NCBI RefSeq assembly: GCF_036227565.1
Contig: NZ_CP109462.1
Span: 186,001-250,000, forward strand
Direction: 5' to 3'
DNA length: 64,000 nucleotides
DNA from: Streptomyces sp. NBC_01454
Lineage (GTDB): Bacteria > Actinomycetota > Actinomycetes > Streptomycetales > Streptomycetaceae
Shown here in pieces: positions 32,561-41,349 of the stretch. Positions within the stretch are counted from its first letter, which is position 1. Every line of letters begins with the position of its first letter. The notes beneath the pieces were generated by a model. That model was not told the origin of the DNA. It worked only from the letters and a program-made list of their open reading frames with translations, and ran no database searches. Made by a program: the position numbers and the translations under genes.

Positions 32561-33469
32561 CTACGCTGCTGCGCGGTTGAGGATCTCTGCGAGGCGTCCG
32601 GCGTTCATCCGGATCCGCAGGATGTGGTGGTCGGACAGGTCGGCGTCGACCTCGATCACGTCGACCTCGTCCACCGCGGGCAGCAGTTCGGGGGTGGCGT
32701 AGGCGCGATCGATGCGGCTGTCGGGCCCGTGGGTGTCGCAGGCGTCCACGGTGCGGGAAACTGCGGCCGCGGTGCCGTTCTGGGTGGCTGCCCAGTAGCG
32801 AGCCACGTCCTCGAGTCCCGCCGTGTACAGAGCGGCATCGGGGCGGGTGTCCGGCACGCGGGCGCCGTCCGGGCCGGGATACGAGCGGTGGAGGCGGTGC
32901 GGAGCGTTCTTGATGGCGAGCAGTTCCGGGAGCGCCGGGTCCCCGTCTGCCCCGGGGGCCGGGAACGAGTTGTTATCCCCGGCGAAGACCGCGGGCAGGG
33001 TGACGCGCGTGCCGTCGGGTGTGGTCCACCCTTTGTCGGCCCAGGTGGTCAGCCACTCGGCTTCCAGCAGGCGCTGGGCGGGGCTGGCGTAGTTGAGGTG
33101 GTAGGACACCGCGATGAAGGGGAGTGCGTCGGGGCCGGCTTCCTCGTAGCGGAGGGTGAGGGCGGTGGGGGGCAGTACGAACTGGGGGCCCCGGCTCTGC
33201 GTCCAGTCCCGCACGACGGAGAACCGCTTGGGGTTGATGAACACGGCGGTGCAGGAGCCGTCGCCGAGTTCGCCGTGCATGCCGAGCGCGCGGGCCTGCG
33301 CGTTGAAGACCGTGCGGCCGTTTTCGTCGGCGTCCCAGAGCTCCTGGCGGAAGACGAGGTCGGGGTTGAGCGATTTCAGCAGCTCGTCACCGGCCTGCCG
33401 TCGGGCCGGGTCCTTCTTGCCGTTGTTCTCGAAATTCCAGCTGAGCAGGGTCAGCGGTGCGGTGCTCAT
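32561..33469 (-). CDS. Endonuclease/exonuclease/phosphatase-fold protein 1
   Basis: A 302-residue protein with the EEP metal-hydrolase motifs LSWNFENNG at the N-terminus, VFRQELWDADE, GDNNSF, DSRIDRAY and SDHHILRI at the C-terminus, i.e. the Asn/Glu/Asp/His set for two-metal phosphodiester or phosphate ester hydrolysis. It is cytoplasmic, with no signal peptide. The ATG at 33469 overlaps the preceding EEP gene as ATGA. It is one of three tandem members of the same fold. Confidence 0.82.
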   Translation of the reverse strand: MSTAPLTLLSWNFENNGKKDPARRQAGDELLKSLNPDLVFRQELWDADENGRTVFNAQARALGMHGELGDGSCTAVFINPKRFSVVRDWTQSRGPQFVLPPTALTLRYEEAGPDALPFIAVSYHLNYASPAQRLLEAEWLTTWADKGWTTPDGTRVTLPAVFAGDNNSFPAPGADGDPALPELLAIKNAPHRLHRSYPGPDGARVPDTRPDAALYTAGLEDVARYWAATQNGTAAAVSRTVDACDTHGPDSRIDRAYATPELLPAVDEVDVIEVDADLSDHHILRIRMNAGRLAEILNRAAA

Positions 33470-34485
33470 GCGTGAGCCATCCCTTCCGGGCTGGTGGTTG
33501 ACGGGGCGCCCGCGTCCGCGGAGTGGGTAAGAGCCGAGCTGGGAGGGAGCGAGGCGAACTCACGCCGAAGGGCCTCAGCCAACTTGCGGCGCGACAGAAC
33601 GACTTCGACCGCGTGATGGTCCGAAAGCCCCGTGGTGTCCAGAACGCGAGCCGCGAGGACCGCCTGCACCATCCAGGGGTCGAGGTAGATCCGGTCGATG
33701 CGTCGCCCGCCGCCCTGGCCTTCGGCTGCGTGTCCGGCGGTGGGATCCAGCGCGTCGGCCATCCCCAGCTCGTGGGCGGCGTATCGGGCTGGATCGTGCA
33801 GACCGCATCCCAGCAGGGTGTCGTCGAGGTACGTGCAGCTGACGCGGGTCCCGCCGGGCCCGGCGTTGGTGCGGTGCCGGATGTGGGCCCGGTCCGTGAC
33901 GTCTGGGCTCGCCCAGTCGATGTGCGCGACCGTCTCGCCATGGGCAAGGGGATACTCGTTGCAGTCCCCGCCGCCGACGAACGCTGTCCCCTTCTTCATC
34001 TTGTCGGCGAGGGCCGTGAGTTCCTCGGCTTCGCGTTCCCGTCCGCGGGGCGAGTTGAAGGCGGCGTGCCACGAGGTGACGACCACGTCGACTTCCGGAA
34101 CCTCGGCGAGCTGGGTGACGACGATGGTGGGCGGCGTCCGCCAGTACCGCAGTTGCTCCAGGCGCTGGGCCTGCGGGAAAGTCTCGGGGCGCAGGAAGAG
34201 GGCGGTGGGGTTGCGGCCCGACCCGTTCGGGCTGAGGAAGCCCCTCATCCCGAGGATGCCCTCTGCCGCGCGGAGGCGGCGCTGGTCGTGGAGGTGGCTG
34301 TAGGTGGCTTCCTGGCGGAGGATCACGTCGGGGCGCCGGGGCGCGAGGAGCTCCTCGTGGGCAGCCCGCCACCTGTGCGGGTGCTCGCCGTTCTCGTGGT
34401 CTTCTCCGCCGTCCTTCTCCAGGTTGAGGGTGATGATTCGCACGACCGGCTCGTCGTACTCGTCGAGCGCCGCAGGTGTGGGCAA
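33466..34485 (-). CDS. Endonuclease/exonuclease/phosphatase-fold protein 2
   Basis: A 339-residue member of the EEP superfamily. Motifs are ITLNLEKDGG, VILRQEATYS, GGGDCNEYP, RRIDRIYLDP and LSDHHAVEVV, all key residues present. It has a longer C-terminal tail ending SSALTHSADAG than copy 1. DNase, RNase, phospholipase or phosphatase activity is possible. It precedes copy 1 with a 4-base overlap and follows copy 3 after 48 bases, so a local triplication is likely. Confidence 0.8.
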   Translation of the reverse strand: MPTPAALDEYDEPVVRIITLNLEKDGGEDHENGEHPHRWRAAHEELLAPRRPDVILRQEATYSHLHDQRRLRAAEGILGMRGFLSPNGSGRNPTALFLRPETFPQAQRLEQLRYWRTPPTIVVTQLAEVPEVDVVVTSWHAAFNSPRGREREAEELTALADKMKKGTAFVGGGDCNEYPLAHGETVAHIDWASPDVTDRAHIRHRTNAGPGGTRVSCTYLDDTLLGCGLHDPARYAAHELGMADALDPTAGHAAEGQGGGRRIDRIYLDPWMVQAVLAARVLDTTGLSDHHAVEVVLSRRKLAEALRREFASLPPSSALTHSADAGAPSTTSPEGMAHA

Positions 34486-34533
34486 GGGTCCTCCTTGTGG
34501 TCCGTTGTGGAGCAGGGGGTGGGGCGTTGGCGG

Positions 34534-35454
34534 TCAGGCCGTCGCGCTGGCGGTGGGCTCGGGTACGGGGGCGCGCCGGTTGTCGTGCGGCTGATATGTC
34601 GCGGCGGGCCGGTGCAGGATCGTGCGCAGTTCCGCGACGTCGAACTCGGCTCGCAGGGGCAGATGGTCGGACAGCCGACGCAGGTCGGGGGTGTCGCAGA
34701 CGGTGAAGCGGGTCAGGGCGGGGGAGAGTTCCGCGCTGAGGTATCCGCGGTCGATGCAGTACCTCCGGCCTGGCGGCCGGCCGGGGTGGTCGCGGTAGCC
34801 GGAGGACGCGTTCAGCGCGTCGGTTTGGTCAAGGCGTTGCGCCGCGTGGCGGGCCATCTCGACATATCCGGCCGCGAGCAGCTCGCGGTCCGGCCGGTCG
34901 TCGGTGTGGCGGCGGCCGGCCTCGTGGTAGGTGCGGTTCGCCACGAAGGCGTGATCCGTGTAGCCGTCCCAGGGGCCGCCTTCCCCGGTGCGGTAGCTGT
35001 TCCAGTCCCAGAAGTGGACGGCGAGCCAACCGGGCTTGGCCAGGGTTGAGCACCACTTCGCCTCGGTCAGCCGGTGCTCGGGGGACCAGTAGCAGGCGTG
35101 CCCGCTGACGCAGCTGATCTGCCGGGGGCTGAGCGTGCCGTCGTCGTCGCGCAGTTTCACCGCGATGTTGGCCGGGGCGTGCCATGGTGCCCAGCTCTGC
35201 TCGTACTCCTCCACGAAGGCGAGCGGACCACCGCGCTTGAGGAAGATGCCGTTGTCGTTGTTGCTGCCGGGCCGGTGGACGGCGATGTACCCGTCCATGA
35301 CCAGGCGCTCGGCCTGGGCGTCGAGCTGTCCGGGCTGGACCTCCTGCTGGAAGAGGATGTCCGGGGCCTGCTGCTGGACCCAGGCAGCGGCCTCCTCCCA
35401 GTTGATGCCCTTCTCCACATTCCAGTTCAGCGCGGTGATGGTGCTTGCGTTCAT
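34534..35454 (-). CDS. Endonuclease/exonuclease/phosphatase-fold protein 3, diverged
   Basis: A 306-residue EEP-like protein with ALNWNVEKG, ILFQQEVQ, FWDWNSYRT in place of the GDxN loop, RYCIDRGYL and LSDHLPLRAEF. The catalytic Asp-Asn loop is altered (W-D-W-N), and the final SDHH is SDHL, so activity or substrate may differ from the two neighbours. The ATG at 35454 overlaps the DUF6624-like gene stop as ATGA. Confidence 0.75.
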   Translation of the reverse strand: MNASTITALNWNVEKGINWEEAAAWVQQQAPDILFQQEVQPGQLDAQAERLVMDGYIAVHRPGSNNDNGIFLKRGGPLAFVEEYEQSWAPWHAPANIAVKLRDDDGTLSPRQISCVSGHACYWSPEHRLTEAKWCSTLAKPGWLAVHFWDWNSYRTGEGGPWDGYTDHAFVANRTYHEAGRRHTDDRPDRELLAAGYVEMARHAAQRLDQTDALNASSGYRDHPGRPPGRRYCIDRGYLSAELSPALTRFTVCDTPDLRRLSDHLPLRAEFDVAELRTILHRPAATYQPHDNRRAPVPEPTASATA

Positions 35455-36062
35455 GCCGCGTGCCTTTCGGACAGGGGGATGGGCTCCGCAGTTGCGGAGA
35501 TCGATAAGGAGCCGAGCGGCCCGTGGCGCTCGCGCAGGTGGCGGGCTTGCTCGGCGTACGGCGGCAGGCCGAAACTGGCCCTGCGGGTATCGAGCTGCGC
35601 AGGGTCGGCGATCCGATGCGGTTCGAGCTCGCCGTCGTCGCGGTACCAGTGCTGGGTGCCGTACACCTGGGGTTGCCCGGCGTTGACGAGACAGCGGTCG
35701 TGCAGGTGAGCGAGCTGGGCACTCGTGGCTTCACCGGATTGCACGGCCGTCTGGAGTAGGCGCAGAAGCCTCTGCTGGAAGGCCGGGTCGTGGTCGCAGT
35801 GCACCGCGAGAGTCACGGCCGCCTGGCAGGCCTTCTCACCCACGATGCTGCGGCCCGGCCACCGTCCCAAGCGCTCCACGATCCGGTGCAGCCCGGCGGA
35901 GTTGTCGCGCTCGGTCTGATGGACGGCCACGAGGGCCTCCGGCGTCATGCGGACCCGTTCGGCTCCGGGCGTGCGCCACTGCTCTCTGGTGGCTTCTGCC
36001 CGGCTCAGCAGCTCGCCGGCGAACGCGACGTGATTCGGGTCGGGCTGGTGCGGCCCGCTCAC
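35451..36062 (-). CDS. DUF6624-like protein
   Basis: A 203-residue protein. Its features are GEKACQAAVTLAVHCDHDPAF, RLLRLLQTAVQSGEA, LAHLHDRCLVNAGQPQVYGTQ and PEALVAVHQTERDN. The AHL-DR and G-QPQ-YGTQ stretches are the conserved core of DUF6624 proteins as I recall them. The fold and role are unknown; it is predicted soluble. The ATG at 36062 overlaps the upstream HTH gene stop as ATGA. Confidence 0.65.
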   Translation of the reverse strand: MSGPHQPDPNHVAFAGELLSRAEATREQWRTPGAERVRMTPEALVAVHQTERDNSAGLHRIVERLGRWPGRSIVGEKACQAAVTLAVHCDHDPAFQQRLLRLLQTAVQSGEATSAQLAHLHDRCLVNAGQPQVYGTQHWYRDDGELEPHRIADPAQLDTRRASFGLPPYAEQARHLRERHGPLGSLSISATAEPIPLSERHAA

Positions 36063-36319
36063 TGTGCCACCGGTCCGGAGGCAACTGTCGGCCTACGGCC
36101 GCGTTTCGTGGCCCCGGCGTTGCTCAGCGGGGAGTGGATGGCGCCGTAGGAACGGGTCGTCGTCTCGCAGATTTCACGGATCGTGACTTTGCGATCCGGG
36201 GTGCGATAGGCGGCCACGAGCGTCTTCGCGGGGGCCCCGGTGAGTTTCTTGCTCGTGTCGATGGAGGGGAGATCCAGGGGGCTGGAGGGTGGGTTCGGCT
36301 TCGGGGTCTGCGTCGTCAT
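36059..36319 (-). CDS. Small HTH-type protein
   Basis: An 86-residue protein with one recognisable helix-turn-helix, LVAAYRTPDRKVTIREICE followed by TTRSYGAIHSPLSNAG and a basic KRGRRP tail, similar to small Streptomyces DNA-binding proteins. The Pro-rich N-terminus is probably disordered. The ATG at 36319 has GGAGC five bases upstream. It is coupled to the DUF6624-like gene by a 4-base overlap. DNA binding is likely; targets are unknown. Confidence 0.7.
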   Translation of the reverse strand: MTTQTPKPNPPSSPLDLPSIDTSKKLTGAPAKTLVAAYRTPDRKVTIREICETTTRSYGAIHSPLSNAGATKRGRRPTVASGPVAQ

Positions 36320-36345
36320 CGCTGCTCCATGCGTTCTCGGTGATG

Positions 36346-36753
36346 TCACAGGAGGGTTTCCTCGCAGGCGAGGGCGAGCCCGGCGTGCAGGGTTCGCAGT
36401 TGGTGGAGCATCGCCTCGTACTCCTGGTCGTCGTCGCTGATGTCGACTCGGGAGGCGGCGACGATGCCGTGGATCTCTCGTTGCCGAAGTGCAGTGAGCA
36501 GTCGGGCCAGTTGGGGGCGCATAGCCGGGTCGGTGGGCCCCGTGTGGTCGATGGCGCGGGTTGCCACGGTCCACTGCCGCCTGGTGGCCAGGGCCTGCAC
36601 GACAGCGAGGCGGGGAGCGGGATCCTGCTCGGAGTTGACGAGGACGTAGAGGCCGAACCGCTTCTCCCCCTGGACGTTCCGAAGGGCCGTGTCGAGCTGG
36701 ACTCGTCGTAGCGAGCTCAGTTGCCGGTTGGCGGCGGACGACGGCTGAGTCAT
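36346..36753 (-). CDS. Resolvase-like (serine-recombinase N-terminal) domain protein
   Basis: A 135-residue protein whose layout matches a serine recombinase catalytic domain: FGLYVLVNSEQD at the position of the catalytic Ser segment, MRPQLARLLTALRQREIHGIVAASRVDISDDDQEYE and a final LHAGLALACEE. It has no DNA-binding C-terminal domain, so it may be a non-recombining relative that binds DNA or a protein partner. It sits 26 bases before the small HTH gene, which might supply DNA binding in trans. Confidence 0.55.
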   Translation of the reverse strand: MTQPSSAANRQLSSLRRVQLDTALRNVQGEKRFGLYVLVNSEQDPAPRLAVVQALATRRQWTVATRAIDHTGPTDPAMRPQLARLLTALRQREIHGIVAASRVDISDDDQEYEAMLHQLRTLHAGLALACEETLL

Positions 36754-36758
36754 GGCCC

Positions 36759-36959
36759 TCACGCCGTGCCCCCGACCGGCCGGAGCCCTCGGGCCCAGCG
36801 ACCGTGCTGGGCCTCGTGGCGTGCGGGGGTGCTGAAGGTGGCGAACGGGCCGGCATCGCCGAAGCCCGGAAGCGGCGCCCGCCAGGTGAGCAGAAGACGC
36901 GCCAACGCCACGGATATGCGTAACCAGTGGTCGCCGCTCAGCGGAGGGAGAACCTTCAC
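36759..36959 (-). CDS. Small protein with TTA codon, 66 residues
   Basis: A 66-residue ORF starting at GTG 36959, which overlaps the GH15 stop as GTGA. It begins VKVLPPLSGDHWLRISVALARLLLTW and continues with GDAGPFATFSTPARHEAQHGR. The first half is amphipathic to hydrophobic. Codon 13 (36921-36923) is TTA, suggesting bldA-dependent translation. No family is known to me. Confidence 0.6.
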   Translation of the reverse strand: MKVLPPLSGDHWLRISVALARLLLTWRAPLPGFGDAGPFATFSTPARHEAQHGRWARGLRPVGGTA

Positions 36960-38764
36960 GCCGCCACCCCCACCGCGGCGAACGTACGCGCGAGGGTGAG
37001 GGCCGTGTCCAGCAGTCCGACGTGGGAGAACGCCTGCGGAAAGTTGCCGACCTGGCGCTTGCGCTTGGAGTCATACTCCTCGGCGAGCAGTCCCAGGTCG
37101 TTGCGCAGCCCGAGGAGCCGTTCGAAGAGTTCACGGGCTTCGTCGGGACGTCCGATCATGGCGAGGTCGTCGGCGAGCCAGAAGCTGCAGGCGAGGAAGG
37201 CGCCCTCGTCGCCGCTCAGGCCGTCGGTCCCTACCTCGTCACCTGCGGTGGCGTAGCGCAGGATGAAGCCGTCGGGGGTCGTCAGGTCGCGCTGGATGGC
37301 TTCGATCGTGCCGATGACCCGAGGGTCGTCCGGGGGCAGGAAGCCCATCTGCGGGATGAGCAGGGTCGCGGCGTCGAGTTCCTTGGAGCCGTAGGACTGG
37401 GTGAAGGTGTTGCGTTCCGCGTCGAAACCGCGCTCGCAGACGTCGCGGTGGATCGTCTCGCGCAGGGTCCTCCATCGCTCCAGCGGGCCGTCCACGGCTC
37501 CGGACTCGATCAGCTGCACCGTGCGGTCCACGGCCACCCAGGCCATGACCTTGGAGTGCACATGGTGGCGGCGCGGGCCACGGCCTTCCCAGATCCCGTC
37601 GTCCGGCTCCATCCAGTGCTGCTCCAGGAAGTGGATCAGCTTGATCTGGAGGTGGTCGGCGGGGCCGGCGGGCAGTCCGGCCTGGCGGGCGCGGTGGAGG
37701 GTTTCAGCGACTTCGCCGTACACGTCCAGTTGGAGTTGGCCCGCGGCTTCGTTGCCGATGCGCACCGGGCGCGAGTCCTCGTATCCGCCCAGCCACTCCA
37801 GTTCGCTCTCCGGGAGCTGGCGTTCACCGGCGATCCCGTACATGATCTGGAGCTTCTCCGGGTCGCCGGCCACTGCCCGGACGAGCCACCCCGCCCAGTC
37901 ACGGGCCTCGGCCCGGTAGCCGGTGCGCAGCAGCGAGGAGAGGGCGATGGCGGCGTCGCGCAGCCAGCAGAACCGGTAGTCCCAGTTGCGGCTGCCGCCC
38001 AGGTCCTCGGGCAGGGAGGTGGTCGGGGCGGCGACGATGCCGCCGGTCGGGGCGTAGGTCAGCGCCTTCAGCGTGATCAGTGAGCGGACCACGGCCTCGC
38101 GGTACGGGCCCTCGTAGATGCACTGGCCCACCCAGTCCGTCCAGAACTCCTCCGTCACCTGCAACGCCTCCTCGGCGTCCGGTGCAGGAGGCGGGCTCAG
38201 ATGGGAGGGGTGCCAGGTGAGGGTGAAGGTGACGCGTTCTCCCTCGGTGACGGTGAAGTCGGAGCAGGTCGTCAGGTCCTCGCCGTACGTGGGAGCCGTG
38301 GTGTCCAGCCACACAGCGTTCGGTCCGGCGACGGCCTGGGTGCGATCGCCCCAAGTCTCCACCCAGGGGACGACGGAGCCGTAGTCCATCCGCAACCGGA
38401 GCCGCGAGGCCATGGGCACTCGGCCGCTCATCCCCTCGACGATGCGGACGAGTTGCGGTGCGCCGTCCTCCCGGGGCGGCATGAAGTCGATGACCTTCAC
38501 GATGCCGGAGCCGGTGACCCACCGGGTCTCGAGGACGAGGGTGTCCTCGCGGTAGCGGCGGTCGGTGGACACCGGGCTCGTCTCTCCGGCCGGGCCGATG
38601 CGCCAGAAGCCGTTGTCCTCGTCGCCGAGCAGGTTCGCGAAGATCGCGGGGGAGTCGAAGCGGGGCAAGCAGGCCCATTCGACCGTCCCGTCGCTGCCGA
38701 TCAGGGCGGCGGTCTGCATGTCGCTGACGAGTCCGAAGTCCTCGATACGCCGGGTGGCCAACAT
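36956..38764 (-). CDS. GH15 family glucoamylase/trehalase-like enzyme
   Basis: A 602-residue cytoplasmic GH15 enzyme. The N-terminal domain starts RIEDFGLVSDMQTAALIGSD and the catalytic (alpha/alpha)6 domain has SRNWDYRFCWLRDAAI near 258, EPDDGIWEGRGP with the likely catalytic acid near 405, and a late RQVGNFPQAFSHVGLL carrying the candidate base region. It is similar to actinobacterial trehalases and glucoamylases of this family. The ATG at 38764 is used. It is the first gene of a run that continues into the small accessory genes. Confidence 0.9.
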   Translation of the reverse strand: MLATRRIEDFGLVSDMQTAALIGSDGTVEWACLPRFDSPAIFANLLGDEDNGFWRIGPAGETSPVSTDRRYREDTLVLETRWVTGSGIVKVIDFMPPREDGAPQLVRIVEGMSGRVPMASRLRLRMDYGSVVPWVETWGDRTQAVAGPNAVWLDTTAPTYGEDLTTCSDFTVTEGERVTFTLTWHPSHLSPPPAPDAEEALQVTEEFWTDWVGQCIYEGPYREAVVRSLITLKALTYAPTGGIVAAPTTSLPEDLGGSRNWDYRFCWLRDAAIALSSLLRTGYRAEARDWAGWLVRAVAGDPEKLQIMYGIAGERQLPESELEWLGGYEDSRPVRIGNEAAGQLQLDVYGEVAETLHRARQAGLPAGPADHLQIKLIHFLEQHWMEPDDGIWEGRGPRRHHVHSKVMAWVAVDRTVQLIESGAVDGPLERWRTLRETIHRDVCERGFDAERNTFTQSYGSKELDAATLLIPQMGFLPPDDPRVIGTIEAIQRDLTTPDGFILRYATAGDEVGTDGLSGDEGAFLACSFWLADDLAMIGRPDEARELFERLLGLRNDLGLLAEEYDSKRKRQVGNFPQAFSHVGLLDTALTLARTFAAVGVAA

Positions 38765-38883
38765 AGAAGTTCCGTTCGGTGCGGGTGCACGCAGGCCACG
38801 GGGGACGGGCCTGGCGTGCTGGGGTGTGATGTCGGGTGGGTGGTGCTGAGCCCCGGTGCGCGGGCTCGGACGGCGGGCCGTGG

Positions 38884-39297
38884 TCAGACCGGCGCGGCGC
38901 GGGCCGCGGCCGCCGTGGTGCCGGCCGCCTGGTGGGCGTCGGCGACCGTCGCGTGGAGGTCGATCACGTTCGCCAGGCCGGTCAGACGCAGGATCTTGGC
39001 CATCACGCCGGAGCCGACGATGCGGAGGGCTCGCTGGGGAGACTGTTCCAGTTGCTGCATCGACCTGATCAGCGCGCCGATGCAGGTCGAGTCGAAGTAC
39101 GTGACGTCCCGCGTTACGAGGATCAGGTCCCCGTCGTCTTCGCCGATCACCTGTGCCAGATGCGTGCGCAGGCTCGGCGCCTCGTAGACGAAGAACTCGC
39201 CTCCGAGCGTGAGCACGGTGTGCGGACGGCGCTGTGTGTAGGTCAGCCAGGCGTGCCCGAGGCGGACCGTCTGCGGTTCTTGGTCCGGCTCAGCCAT
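38884..39297 (-). CDS. STAS-domain protein (anti-sigma factor antagonist type)
   Basis: A 137-residue protein with a STAS fold. The phosphorylatable Ser lies in YFDSTCIGALI (about residue 70), followed by MQQLEQSPQRALRIVGSG. Members bind and release anti-sigma kinases such as RsbW homologues. The ATG at 39297 overlaps the previous gene by 8 bases. The partner could be any of the RsbW/SpoIIE-type proteins in this region or elsewhere. Confidence 0.85.
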   Translation of the reverse strand: MAEPDQEPQTVRLGHAWLTYTQRRPHTVLTLGGEFFVYEAPSLRTHLAQVIGEDDGDLILVTRDVTYFDSTCIGALIRSMQQLEQSPQRALRIVGSGVMAKILRLTGLANVIDLHATVADAHQAAGTTAAAARAAPV

Positions 39298-40003
39298 GGC
39301 GCCTGCCGACCAGTGCGTCGTGAGGCTGAAGGCGGTCGTGCCCCTCCCCGTCGCCAGCCGGGAGGGGGGTCGTGTCCTGTTCGGCGTCGTAGAGCTTGAG
39401 GATCACCTGACGAGCGACGACCCGGTCCATGCGGCTGTCGTCGAACAGGACGAGCTGGTCCTCCTGGGGAGGCGCCGACGGGGAGTAGACGGTGCCTTTG
39501 ACGCCGATCGGCTCGGCCACCCGGGCGCGAACGGCGATGAACCCCTCGCGCAGGACGCGGCAGAAGCGCAGAGCTCGGTGCGCATCCGGCACGCACATCG
39601 GAGGGGTGGCCGTGATGATGTCGCGTGGAAAGGTCAGTTGCTCGGTGCCGGCGTTGGCGTTCAGCAGCCAGAGCATCCCGCGTTCGTTCAGGTCCGCCCC
39701 GCCGGAGCAGCCGCCGCATCTGGGCGGCTGTCTCATGACGTGCCGCTGCCGTTCGGGGTGGTGCTCGGACCAGCGCTGTCCGCCGGTCTGTGTTCCCTCC
39801 CACCGTTCCCACAGGTATCCGTCGACGCACCGGTCGCTGGGACGCTCGTCGGCGTAGCGGACTCGGCCGTGTGCGTCGAAGAGGACCTTGACGTCGCTGA
39901 TGGATTCGTCCGCATAGGGAGCGATGAAGAGCAGGGATTCCGCCCGCCCGCGGTCAACGGCGGGGGCCTTGTGTGCGGCGGCGGGGAGGGCGAGGTGCGG
40001 CAC
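39290..40003 (-). CDS. Hypothetical protein with Cys cluster, 237 residues
   Basis: I do not recognise the family. The protein starts at GTG 40003 (AGGAG seven bases upstream). It has a RCGGCSGGADLNERGMLW segment near 95 that could bind zinc, and two hydrophobic strands FPRDIITATPPMCVPDAHRA and GFIAVRARVAEP. The C-terminus overlaps the STAS gene start by 8 bases, so they are probably co-made. Soluble; function unknown. Confidence 0.65.
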   Translation of the reverse strand: MPHLALPAAAHKAPAVDRGRAESLLFIAPYADESISDVKVLFDAHGRVRYADERPSDRCVDGYLWERWEGTQTGGQRWSEHHPERQRHVMRQPPRCGGCSGGADLNERGMLWLLNANAGTEQLTFPRDIITATPPMCVPDAHRALRFCRVLREGFIAVRARVAEPIGVKGTVYSPSAPPQEDQLVLFDDSRMDRVVARQVILKLYDAEQDTTPLPAGDGEGHDRLQPHDALVGRRHG

Positions 40004-40086
40004 GTGCTTCTCCTGGGAGGCTGGAAGGCCACCGGGCGAGGGGATCTCAACTCGACCCGGGGCAGGACGGCTTACTGCGAGCGGTG

Positions 40087-41295
40087 TCAGGTCAGGGCAG
40101 TGGGGGCCGGGCCGGGAGAGAGCACGGTGGCGAGCCGTTGCGACCACTGGCCCTTGCTCTGGCCGAGCGCGACCTCGGCGAGGCGCAGCAGCTGGATGTC
40201 CGAGGTGCCGGCGGGGGCGAAGATGTGGTGGGCGTCGCGCAGGTAGCGGCCGATGGGGACGTCGGCCAGCAGTCCGGCTGCGGCGTGGATCTCCATCGCG
40301 GCCCGGGCGGAGTCCAGGGCCAGCTCCACGTTGATCAGCTTGGCGTTCATCAGCTCGGCGTCGCAGGCCGCACCGGTGTCCAGGAGGCGGGCGGCGTGGT
40401 AGGCGGTGAGCCTGGCTGTCATCACGCGCGACTGGATCTGCCCGATCTTGATCTTGATGTTGGGCAGGTGGTGCAGCTGGTTGTCGTAGCGGACGCGTTC
40501 GCTGGCGAAGGCCGTGGTCTGTTCCAGGATCGCCTGGTGGATGCCGAGAGCGACGGCGGTGAGGTTGGGGCGCCCGTACAGGACGCTGGAGGAGTAGGCG
40601 ACGTCCCGGCCCTCTCCCTCGCTGCCGAGGCGGTTGCCGACCGGTATTCGGCAGTCGTTGAAGTGCAGCTCGCCGAAGCTGAAGCCGTGGAGTCCGAGAG
40701 TCTGGCCCGGTGGGGGCAGGGTCAGGCCGGGGCGGTCCGCTTCGACGAGGAACGCGGTGAGCCCCTTGGAGCCTTCGCCGGTGCGGGCGACGACCCCGTG
40801 TAGGTGCCCGATGTGGGAGTTGCCGATGTAGATCTTGCGGCCGTTGAGGACGTAGTGACGCCCCTCGCGACGTGCCGTCATCTGCATGCCCAGCACATGG
40901 CTGCCGGCTTCGGGTTCGGTGACGGCGATGGTCGGCAGGCACGACCCTTCGGCGATCTTGGGGAGCCAGTCGCGCTTCTGCCGTTCGCTGCCGAAGTGGA
41001 TGATCTTCGCGACGCCGAGCTGGGAGGCCTGGACCATGGCGCCCATGGCGCCGCTGATCCTGGACAGCTCCTCGATGATGATGGTCTTGGCGAGGTGGCC
41101 GGCGCCCATGCCGCCGTAGGCCTTGTCGACGGTGACGCCGATCCACCCCTGCCGGGCGATGGCCGCCGCGAGCTCTGTTTCAACCGCGCCGGTGCGCTCC
41201 ATGTCCGCCACGCGCGGTGCGACCTTGGACTCCGCGAAGGCACGGACCTGTGCGCGGAGTTGATGGTGGCGCTCTTCGAGATAGGCATCGGACAC
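40087..41295 (-). CDS. Acyl-CoA-dehydrogenase-like protein lacking canonical Glu
   Basis: A 402-residue flavoprotein of the acyl-CoA dehydrogenase family, with IAVTEPEAGSHVLGMQ and KIYIGNS at the FAD/substrate region. In the C-terminal APAGTSDIQLLRL, the position that is Glu in medium-chain enzymes (YEGT) is Ala, and I cannot clearly find a substitute Glu. It may be inactive as a dehydrogenase, use another base, or act on a carrier-bound acyl group. The GTG at 41295 follows GGGAG. It lies just after the GAF gene of the conservon side. Confidence 0.82.
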   Translation of the reverse strand: MSDAYLEERHHQLRAQVRAFAESKVAPRVADMERTGAVETELAAAIARQGWIGVTVDKAYGGMGAGHLAKTIIIEELSRISGAMGAMVQASQLGVAKIIHFGSERQKRDWLPKIAEGSCLPTIAVTEPEAGSHVLGMQMTARREGRHYVLNGRKIYIGNSHIGHLHGVVARTGEGSKGLTAFLVEADRPGLTLPPPGQTLGLHGFSFGELHFNDCRIPVGNRLGSEGEGRDVAYSSSVLYGRPNLTAVALGIHQAILEQTTAFASERVRYDNQLHHLPNIKIKIGQIQSRVMTARLTAYHAARLLDTGAACDAELMNAKLINVELALDSARAAMEIHAAAGLLADVPIGRYLRDAHHIFAPAGTSDIQLLRLAEVALGQSKGQWSQRLATVLSPGPAPTALT

Positions 41296-41349
41296 TGTGG
41301 GCTCCCCTCCCTGTTAGTCGCTCGTGACGTGCGGCGGCGCGGGTTCGGG

